Assembly: GCA_964517665.1 (NCBI GenBank)
Contig: CAZFCY010000158.1
Coordinates: 1 to 11,558 of the forward strand
Direction of reading: 5' to 3'
DNA length: 11,558 nt
Source of the DNA: Congregicoccus sp964517665
Lineage (GTDB): Bacteria > Verrucomicrobiota > Verrucomicrobiia > Opitutales > Opitutaceae
The position numbers and the translations under genes are program-made. Position 1 is the stretch's first letter. Each line of letters starts with the position of its first letter. This document shows, in pieces, positions 7,173 through 11,558 of this stretch. Under the pieces are notes generated by a model, which worked only from the letters and a program-made list of their open reading frames with translations, had not been told where the DNA came from and made no database searches.

Positions 7173-7186
7173 GGCAAACTTTGCCG
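7172..7186. repeat. Perfect 15-base palindrome upstream of flgF
   Basis: CGGCAAA at 7172-7178 and TTTGCCG at 7180-7186 form a perfect inverted repeat around a single central base. The arms are 7 bases each and the centre is about 75-80 bases upstream of the possible transcript start of the better sigma-54-like match. The compact symmetry looks more like a binding site for a dimeric regulator than a terminator. No regulator can be named from the sequence. Confidence 0.5.
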
Positions 7187-7311
7187 CCCGCGGATGGAGC
7201 TATTTTCCGCCAGGCTCCGGACTCCTTCAGCGAGCCGGGAAAGAACACGCGCCGCGATGCGCGCGCGAACCTCGCGCCGGCCGCGTCGAAGCCGGCCGGG
7301 ATCGAGAACCC

Positions 7312-7605
7312 TCAGTAGTTGCAGGCCACTTCCGTGACCTTGCCGCAGGAGCAGGTGACGACAATGCGCGTGACGCGGCCGCGCTCCATGATCGCGCGGA
7401 CGGAGGCTCCATCGGCGCTGCAGCCGGCTTCGATCCCGGCCGGCTCCGGCTCGGCCTCGCCGTCGGTCCGCGTGGACACGGCCGGAGACGCGGGAGCGAC
7501 ATGCTGGATCGGCGCGAACGGGGATTCCGCCGCCGCGGCCTCGCCCGGCTCCGTCGTGTCGGCGGCGGGCGTGTGGACGGGTCGATTCTTCAGAAAGCTT
7601 TCCAT
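7312..7605 (-). CDS. Unrecognised 97-residue protein with C-terminal C-x-C-G motif
   Basis: I do not recognise this protein. It has 97 residues, no signal peptide and no membrane segment. Residues 10-60 are low in complexity and rich in Ala, Pro and Glu, probably disordered. The last 35 residues look folded: GASVRAIMERGRVTRIVV suggests a helix followed by a beta strand, then TCSCGKVTEVACNY ends the chain. Cysteines are C62, C85, C87 and C95, so a small metal-binding or disulphide-linked hairpin is possible. The start at 7605 is 13 bases after the motB stop, without a Shine-Dalgarno sequence. Position between motB and flgF suggests a flagellar or co-regulated role, but no function can be assigned. 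The contrast between a low-complexity linker and an ordered end argues for a real gene. Confidence 0.7.
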   Translation of the reverse strand: MESFLKNRPVHTPAADTTEPGEAAAAESPFAPIQHVAPASPAVSTRTDGEAEPEPAGIEAGCSADGASVRAIMERGRVTRIVVTCSCGKVTEVACNY

Positions 7606-7618
7606 GATGATGGATGGA

Positions 7619-8350
7619 TCAACGGGATGGCCGCAGCGGCTCGGCGATGACCATGCTCAGCTCGATGCGCTGGTTGGCCGAGTCGTCGGGAGCCTTGCCG
7701 GGAAGCGAAACGGTGTCGGCAAATCCGGTCACGCGCTCGATCTTTCCCGCCGGCACGGCGTAATATTGAAGGGCGCGGCGCGTGGCGTTGGCGCGGTCGG
7801 CGCTCAGTTCCCAGGCCGTATAGTCAGTGGCTTTGCCTGTGTAACCGGAGGCGGTGTGGCCATCGATGCGCACGCGAAAATCATAGCGGTCGAGCACCCA
7901 GGCGAGGTTTTGCACGACAAACCGGCCCCACTCGGTGAACTCGTCGGTGTCCGCCTCGAAGATCGGCCGGTCCGTGCGGTCAAACACCGTGATGCGCAAT
8001 CCGTCGTTGGTCACGCGCACCTCCACGGGCATGTCGTTCGAGCTGTCGTCGATGTTCAGCAGCTTGTAGAACTCCCGCGCGAGCTGGTTGAGAAACGCCA
8101 TGTCGGCCATCGAGGTCGGCATCTCGTCCGAGGCGGCCGACTCGCCCGAGCCTTCGCCGCCCTCGCTGTCCATCACGCCGGAGGACGCGTCCATCGGGGT
8201 GTTGAAGGGGCTTTGAAAATACTTGGAGGTCGCGATCAGAATCTCCTGATCCTGCGCGGAGATCCACAAGACCATGAACAGCGCCATCATCGCGGTGACG
8301 AAATCGGCGTAGGCGACCTTCCATGCTCCTCCTCCTCCCGCTCCAGCCAT
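7619..8350 (-). CDS. motB: Flagellar motor stator protein MotB
   Basis: MotB is the peptidoglycan-anchored stator subunit that conducts ions together with MotA. The 243-residue product has one membrane segment (about 12-31) with WKVAYADFVTAMMALFMVLW; D16 is the essential ion-binding aspartate (D32 in E. coli). A linker rich in Ser, Gly and Glu follows (about 55-80), then an OmpA-like domain with RIDGHTASGYTG (161-172), WELSADRANATRRAL (180-194) and PDDSANQRIEL (221-231), close to E. coli MotB in wording. The aspartate after GHT in E. coli is Ala here. Only about ten residues precede the membrane segment, against about 27 in E. coli, and the basic N-terminal tail is absent. The start lies 9 bases after, and in frame with, the motA stop. 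Confidence 0.97.
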   Translation of the reverse strand: MAGAGGGGAWKVAYADFVTAMMALFMVLWISAQDQEILIATSKYFQSPFNTPMDASSGVMDSEGGEGSGESAASDEMPTSMADMAFLNQLAREFYKLLNIDDSSNDMPVEVRVTNDGLRITVFDRTDRPIFEADTDEFTEWGRFVVQNLAWVLDRYDFRVRIDGHTASGYTGKATDYTAWELSADRANATRRALQYYAVPAGKIERVTGFADTVSLPGKAPDDSANQRIELSMVIAEPLRPSR

Positions 8351-8359
8351 GGCGCTGTG

Positions 8360-9223
8360 CTATTTGCCCGAGAGGGCCTGCTTGAGCTCCTGCTCGAGTT
8401 CGTCGGCGCCCGGGGTGAGCGTCGGGTCGAGGCTGCGCCGCGCGATCTCGATCGCCATGATCGGAGCGAGGCCGCGCGCGAAGGACGAGATGGCCGTGGC
8501 CATGCAATTGAAAAACTTGATCTCCATCTGGTCGTTGCTGCGGATCCGATTGGTCAGCGGATTGACGAATCCATAGGCGCCGAGAATGCCGAGGAACGTG
8601 CCGGTGAGCGCCGCGGCGACCCGCTCGCCCACGGCCTCGGGGCCGTCCGCGATGGCGGCCATGGTGTTGATGATGCCGAGCACGGCGGCGATGATGCCGA
8701 TGCCCGGCAGCGAGTCGCCGATGAGGCTGAGAATCGTCACCGGCCCGTGCCCCTCCTCCTCCTTCGCCCGGATCTCGGTTTCCAACAGCGGCTGGAGCTG
8801 GTCGGGTTTGATCTTGCCGTCGATGATCGGCTTGAGGCCGTTGCAGAGAAACAAGACCCGGTCCTTGTGCTTCAGGAACCCGGGATACTTGCGGAAGATC
8901 GCGCTGGTTTCCGGGCTCGAGACATGCTCGTCGAGCGCGATCAGGCCGCTCTTCTTTCCCGTCATGAAAAGTTCGTAAAGGATCTTGAACAGATCCATAT
9001 AGTCCGCCTTCCGCGGCAGGGCTCCCCTGAGCGCGACCAGGGTCGCATGGATCAACTGCCTGATCGTCTTCGCCGGGCTCGCGACGACCAGCATGCCGGC
9101 CGCGATGCCGCCGATGACGATGAACTCGGACACGTGCATCAGGACCATGGGCTTTCCGCCCGCGATCATGAAACCGCCGAGAGTGGCGCCGAGCACCAGG
9201 ATATATCCAATGACAATAAGCAT
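8360..9223 (-). CDS. motA: Flagellar motor stator protein MotA
   Basis: MotA is the membrane stator subunit that converts ion flow into torque on FliG. The 287-residue product opens MLIVIGYILVLGATLGGFMI, very like E. coli MotA. Four membrane segments are visible at about 1-20, 33-48, 168-190 and 203-223. D170-S-L-P173 contains the conserved proline at the same number as E. coli P173, and GTFLGILGAYGFVNPL (208-223) is the conserved last membrane segment. In the cytoplasmic loop, YMDLFKILYELFMTGKKSG aligns without gaps to E. coli: K90 replaces R90 and D98 replaces E98, so the charges that contact FliG are kept by conservative changes. The start lies 14 bases after the fliA stop. Ion type (proton or sodium) cannot be read from the sequence. 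Confidence 0.97.
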   Translation of the reverse strand: MLIVIGYILVLGATLGGFMIAGGKPMVLMHVSEFIVIGGIAAGMLVVASPAKTIRQLIHATLVALRGALPRKADYMDLFKILYELFMTGKKSGLIALDEHVSSPETSAIFRKYPGFLKHKDRVLFLCNGLKPIIDGKIKPDQLQPLLETEIRAKEEEGHGPVTILSLIGDSLPGIGIIAAVLGIINTMAAIADGPEAVGERVAAALTGTFLGILGAYGFVNPLTNRIRSNDQMEIKFFNCMATAISSFARGLAPIMAIEIARRSLDPTLTPGADELEQELKQALSGK

Positions 9224-9237
9224 GGGAGCCGGCCCGC

Positions 9238-10041
9238 CTACTTGTGCATGATGCTCGTCAGGAAGCTTCGCAGGCTCAGGATCGCCTGGGAGTGGATCTG
9301 GCAGATGCGCGACTCCGTGAGCCCGAAAACAGACGCGATTTCCGCGAGGCGCATGTCCTCGTAATAATACATCGCCAGCACCTTGCGCGGCGCCTCGGGC
9401 AGTTGATTGATGCGCTCCGCCACCATCTTTATCATCTCGTCCTTCTCCATCTTGTCGGTGGCGGAGGTGAGGGTGTCGTCGGCGATCACTTCGTACAGGC
9501 TGGTCTCGTCGCCATCCTCGCCGCCCGGGGTGTGGTCGAGCGGGATGAAGCTGATCGGGCGGACCTCGTCCATCAGCTCGCCGTATTCCTTCGGCGTGAG
9601 GTTGAGTTCATTGCGCACCTCCTCCTCGCTCGCCGGGCGGCCGAGGCGCTGCTCGAGTTCCTCGACCGTCTTGCGCAGGCGCTTGAAATTCGTGCGCGCG
9701 TTGCGCGGCATCCAGTCCATGCGGCGCAGTTCGTCGAGGATCGCGCCGCGAATGCGCATCGCCGCGTAGGAGCCGAATGATTTCTGCTGCGTCGGATCGT
9801 ACTTCTTCAGGGCCGAGATGAGCCCGGCGAGGCCGACGCTGTAGAGATCGTCCTCCTCGATGTGCGGCGGGAGGTTGATTTTGATCTTTCCGACGATCGA
9901 CTTGACGATTGGCAGATACAATTGAAGCAGCGCCTCCTGCGACTCGGGCGGGGTCGACGAGGCCGTGTCGTAGGCCTTGCTCACGCGGCTGCGGGCGGAG
10001 GCCGGCTGTGGTGCGGCGGTCAGGTTGGCGTTGTTCTTCAT
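9238..10041 (-). CDS. fliA: Flagellar RNA polymerase sigma factor FliA (sigma-28)
   Basis: FliA directs RNA polymerase to late flagellar promoters such as those for flagellin and chemotaxis genes. The 267-residue product has a non-conserved polar N-terminus (1-33). Region 2 (about 36-113) includes LPPHIEEDDLYSVGLAGLI and FGSYAAMRIRGAILDELRRM. Region 3 covers about 114-165. Region 4 (about 207-262) includes INQLPEAPRKVLAMYYYEDM and the helix-turn-helix LAEIASVFGLTESRICQIH (232-250). RGAxLDELRxxDWxPR is the sigma-28 hallmark. The start is supported by GAGGA at 10045-10049, though the spacer is only 3 bases. An acidic loop (GGEDGDETS, 173-181) lies between regions 3 and 4. No flgM anti-sigma gene is visible in the window. 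Confidence 0.97.
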   Translation of the reverse strand: MKNNANLTAAPQPASARSRVSKAYDTASSTPPESQEALLQLYLPIVKSIVGKIKINLPPHIEEDDLYSVGLAGLISALKKYDPTQQKSFGSYAAMRIRGAILDELRRMDWMPRNARTNFKRLRKTVEELEQRLGRPASEEEVRNELNLTPKEYGELMDEVRPISFIPLDHTPGGEDGDETSLYEVIADDTLTSATDKMEKDEMIKMVAERINQLPEAPRKVLAMYYYEDMRLAEIASVFGLTESRICQIHSQAILSLRSFLTSIMHK

Positions 10042-10061
10042 GGATCCTCGGCTGCGCAGAT

Positions 10062-10319
10062 TCAGATGGCGGTTCGTGTATGTTTTCCTTCGGTTCCCGC
10101 TGGGGTTTCTTCACCAGGAACATTTCCCTGCCGGGCCGCCGCCGCCGCGCGGAGGCTGCGCAGGAACATGCGTTGCCACCACTGGAAGAGCCAGCCGCCC
10201 GCGACCGAGGCGAGGCAGGCGTCGAGCATGAGCATCACCGGCTCGCGCCCCACGAGGAGCCCCGCCAGCAGGGCGAGGACGAAACCCGTGAAGCCGCCCC
10301 AGACCGTGGCCTGTTTCAT
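10062..10319 (-). CDS. Unrecognised 85-residue protein with two predicted membrane segments
   Basis: I do not recognise this protein. It has two hydrophobic stretches: VWGGFTGFVLALLAGLLVG (6-24) and PVMLMLDACLASVAGGWLF (27-45), joined by a very short turn (REP). A WWQR motif and an arginine-rich helix follow (R50, R54, R57, R63), then a polar tail. The charge pattern suggests a membrane hairpin with both ends in the cytoplasm. The start is well supported: AAGGAGG at 10326-10332 with a 6-base spacer, and the ATG overlaps the flhF stop (ATGA), implying translational coupling. The next gene, fliA, begins 20 bases after its stop. In many bacteria flhG occupies the place between flhF and fliA; this protein is not FlhG (no P-loop, far too short). 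A link to FlhF or polar flagellum placement is inference from position only. Confidence 0.78.
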   Translation of the reverse strand: MKQATVWGGFTGFVLALLAGLLVGREPVMLMLDACLASVAGGWLFQWWQRMFLRSLRAAAAARQGNVPGEETPAGTEGKHTRTAI

Positions 10320-11437
10320 GATCCGCCTCCTTCGTGCCCGGCCGCGCGGGCGACGGCGGCGGGGACGGTCCTCGCCAATAACGCGTTAAAAACGTCCTGC
10401 TCGACCTCTCCCGCCGGACTCGGACCCGTGCCGCAGGCGAGCGGGCGCAGGCCGCCGAAGAGCGCGAAACGCCAGAGCTTGCCCGGCCGGCGCGCCTCCT
10501 CGAGATGGGAAAAGAACACGTGCGTGGCCCCGCAGGCGCGGCCCATGTCGTAGGCGTCGGCGATCAGCTCGGTTTCCCAGCCGGCGTTGACGACGAGGAC
10601 GCGCGTGCCGGCATCGAGCGCGTCGAGCGTCTGCGCGAGGCGCCGGTGCTCCGCGAGCGCGTCGAGCGCGATCCCGGGAAGATCGATATAAATCAACGAG
10701 TCCGGATCGAACTCGCGCGTCTCCGAAGCCGAGCGCAACAAGGGCGCGCCCAGCACGTCGCAGAAGGCCGCAAGCCCGTCGGTCGCGTTCGGGTTCCCGC
10801 CGTCGAGCTTCAAGACCGCGCCTTGTATCCCTTTTACGAATACATCGTGCGCGAGCAGCTTGCACAGGGCGGAGGTCTTGCCCGCGCCGCACGGCCCGAT
10901 GAACACGCGGCGCGGGCCGCACGGGCGCGCCGGCAGCGCGTCGAACTGCCGGCGCAGCCACGCGCCGATGCGCCCGAGCGCCTCCGGCGCGCCGGCGCGG
11001 CTCCAGTCGAGGCCCTCGTTTTCGGCGCGAACGCGCTCGAGGATGAGTTCGTCCAGGCCGGTCGCGCGCAGCAGGGAGACCTCGCGGCCGGGCGGAGCCC
11101 GGCGGGCGCGGGGCGCGGGGCGCGGGGCGGGGGGCGGGGGGCGGGCCGGTTCCGCCTGGTCTGCCTCCCGCCCCTCGCCTCTCGCCTCGTCCGGAGATGC
11201 CTCCTCGTCCGAGGACGCCCGCAGACGCGCGGGCGGAGGCCCCACCTCGACGATCACTTCGAGCCGCGGCTTCTGGAGGAAGCGCGCGAGGCCGCCGGCC
11301 TCGATCTGACGAACGGAGAGCACGCGCGCGGCGTCCCCGAATCGTTCGCTCACCATCGCGACGGCTTCCGCCGCCGAGCGCACGACCACGCGATACTGCG
11401 CGGGCGCGGGTGACGTTTCCTGGGAGTCCTGTTTCAT
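10316..11437 (-). CDS. flhF: Divergent FlhF-like SRP-family GTPase
   Basis: FlhF is an SRP-type GTPase that controls flagellar position and number. The 373-residue product has the usual layout: an N-terminal B domain (YRVVVRSAAEAVAMVSERFG, then IVEV at 62-65), a Pro/Arg/Glu-rich linker (about 66-118), an N-like helical domain (about 119-170) and a G domain. The P-loop GPCGAGKTSALCKLL (181-195) is intact in its GxxGxGKT core. Other motifs are degraded: the usual DTYRxxAxEQL region reads KLDGGNPNATDGLAAF (210-225), DTAG reads DLPG (252-255), and TKLDE reads SHLEE (310-314). The later CGTGPSP (335-341) resembles the family's GQxVP closing segment. I therefore expect altered or lost GTP hydrolysis or base specificity. 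The start at 11437 has no Shine-Dalgarno sequence. Context with fliA and motA supports the call. Confidence 0.85.
   Translation of the reverse strand: MKQDSQETSPAPAQYRVVVRSAAEAVAMVSERFGDAARVLSVRQIEAGGLARFLQKPRLEVIVEVGPPPARLRASSDEEASPDEARGEGREADQAEPARPPPPAPRPAPRARRAPPGREVSLLRATGLDELILERVRAENEGLDWSRAGAPEALGRIGAWLRRQFDALPARPCGPRRVFIGPCGAGKTSALCKLLAHDVFVKGIQGAVLKLDGGNPNATDGLAAFCDVLGAPLLRSASETREFDPDSLIYIDLPGIALDALAEHRRLAQTLDALDAGTRVLVVNAGWETELIADAYDMGRACGATHVFFSHLEEARRPGKLWRFALFGGLRPLACGTGPSPAGEVEQDVFNALLARTVPAAVARAAGHEGGGS
10326..10332 (-). promoter_or_regulatory. Strong Shine-Dalgarno sequence for the 85-residue membrane protein
   Basis: The minus strand reads AAGGAGG, followed by a 6-base spacer and the ATGA that joins the flhF stop to the next start. 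It is the best ribosome-binding site in a window where most genes have none, and it lies within the last codons of flhF. Confidence 0.7.
11104..11145 (+). repeat. G-run tract (potential quadruplex) inside flhF linker
   Basis: The plus strand carries successive G runs: GGG at 11104-11106, GGGG at 11110-11113, 11117-11120 and 11124-11127, six G at 11129-11134 and 11136-11141, and GGG at 11143-11145, separated by one to three bases. On the coding (minus) strand this is C-rich and encodes the Pro/Arg/Ala linker of FlhF around residues 98-113. The runs satisfy the usual quadruplex pattern; whether one forms is not known. Confidence 0.6.
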
Positions 11438-11468
11438 CGCTGAGACGACACGCCGCGATCGTTTGCGC

Positions 11469-11505
11469 GGCTGAATGAACGGCCCGTTGGGCCGGGCTGA
11501 ATGAA
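11469..11505. repeat. Pair of 11-base direct repeats upstream of flhF
   Basis: GGCTGAATGAA occurs exactly at 11469-11479 and again at 11495-11505, 26 bases apart, with the small inverted repeat at 11481-11493 between them. The pair lies 30-70 bases upstream of the flhF start, so it could be an operator or part of a dispersed intergenic repeat. Confidence 0.6.
11481..11493. repeat. Short inverted repeat (5-base arms) upstream of flhF
   Basis: GGCCC at 11481-11485 pairs with GGGCC at 11489-11493 around a 3-base loop. It lies between the two 11-base direct repeats. No T run follows on either strand, so it is not a classical terminator. Confidence 0.5.
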
Positions 11506-11508
11506 GAT

Positions 11509-11528
11509 CCGCGGGGCAAGCCCCGCGG
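11509..11528. repeat. Perfect 9-base-arm GC hairpin upstream of flhF
   Basis: CCGCGGGGC (11509-11517) and GCCCCGCGG (11520-11528) are perfect inverted arms around AA; in RNA the real loop would be at least four bases (CAAG). It lies about 75-90 bases upstream of flhF. It could end transcription from an upstream minus-strand gene, but no T run follows. It resembles the GC hairpins of dispersed intergenic (REP-like) elements. Confidence 0.65.
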
Positions 11529-11536
11529 CATTGGAG

Positions 11537-11556
11537 GGACCGGCTCCGTCCGGTCC
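11537..11556. repeat. Perfect 7-base-arm hairpin at the right edge of the window
   Basis: GGACCGG (11537-11543) and CCGGTCC (11550-11556) are perfect inverted arms around a 6-base loop. It is adjacent to the 11509-11528 hairpin, so three inverted repeats lie within 76 bases. The window ends two bases later, so the full extent of the element and the gene beyond it are unseen. Confidence 0.6.
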
Positions 11557-11558
11557 GC

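Larger units (their letters stand above)
7114..7311 (-). promoter_or_regulatory. Intergenic control region upstream of flgF
   Basis: This is the only gap of notable size between genes in the window (about 200 bases; 222 if flgF starts at 7089). It holds a perfect 15-base palindrome (7172-7186) and two sigma-54-like matches (7104-7119 and 7157-7172). The half near flgF is richer in A and T than the flanking coding DNA. The half near the upstream gene is GC-rich and contains a short GC stem without a following T run. I see no RNA gene and no convincing small coding frame. Its location at the head of the rod, ring and hook-junction genes makes it the most likely place for an operon promoter; this is an inference. 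Confidence 0.5.

Noticed and set aside
7276..7299. GC stem (CCGGCC and GGCCGG arms, 11-base loop) shortly after the stop of the 97-residue gene, considered as an intrinsic terminator
   Set aside because: The arms are short, the sequence is self-complementary in several registers, and no T run follows on the minus strand.
7319..9364. Plus-strand open frame of 681 codons opposite motA and motB
   Set aside because: The composition is typical of an antisense shadow (rich in Arg, His, Asp, Val and Gly); the opposite strand carries clear motA and motB.
10042..10061. Separate promoter for fliA in the 20 bases after the 85-residue gene
   Set aside because: The gap is too short and holds only the GAGGA ribosome-binding sequence; cotranscription with flhF is simpler.
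11438..11558. Promoter for flhF in the hairpin region
   Set aside because: I find no convincing sigma-70, sigma-54 or sigma-28 elements on the minus strand; the promoter may lie beyond the window.

Overview
This window is a block of flagellar genes, all transcribed from the minus strand. Read in the direction of transcription (from high to low coordinates) the order is flhF, a small membrane protein gene, fliA, motA, motB, a small cysteine-containing protein gene, a gap of about 0.2 kb, then flgF, flgG, flgA, flgH, flgI, flgJ (rod-binding domain only), flgN, flgK and flgL. The flgL gene runs off the left edge of the window. I see no gene on the plus strand; the long plus-strand frames are shadows caused by very high GC content.

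The presence of FlgH (L-ring), FlgI (P-ring) and FlgA (P-ring chaperone) shows a bacterium with a peptidoglycan layer and an outer membrane. The GC content is high, many start codons lack a Shine-Dalgarno sequence, and there is a cluster of GC hairpins upstream of flhF of a kind I associate with Opitutaceae and related Verrucomicrobia. I infer a verrucomicrobial (Opitutaceae-like) host, but this rests on impression and needs a database search.

Region by region: (1) 10062-11437 holds a divergent FlhF, whose gene overlaps by 4 bases a gene for an 85-residue protein with two membrane segments. This second gene has the best ribosome-binding site in the window and sits where flhG is often found. 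(2) 7619-10041 holds the flagellar sigma factor FliA and the MotA/MotB stator pair, both of which look like the E. coli type. (3) 7312-7605 encodes an unrecognised 97-residue protein with a C-x-C-G motif at its C-terminus. (4) 7114-7311 is the only sizeable gap. It carries a 15-base palindrome and two sigma-54-like promoter matches, so it is the likely control region of the flgF-to-flgL operon. (5) 1-7113 holds the distal rod (FlgF, FlgG), the ring proteins and their helper (FlgA, FlgH, FlgI), the rod-binding FlgJ domain, the FlgN chaperone and the hook-filament junction proteins FlgK and FlgL. These are tightly packed, with gaps of 3-37 bases or 29-base overlaps.

Together the genes cover late hook-basal-body assembly, the switch to late gene expression, and torque generation. 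The least ordinary parts are the FlhF with degraded nucleotide-binding motifs, the absence of flhG and flgM from the places where they are often found, the two unrecognised small proteins, and the putative sigma-54 control region.
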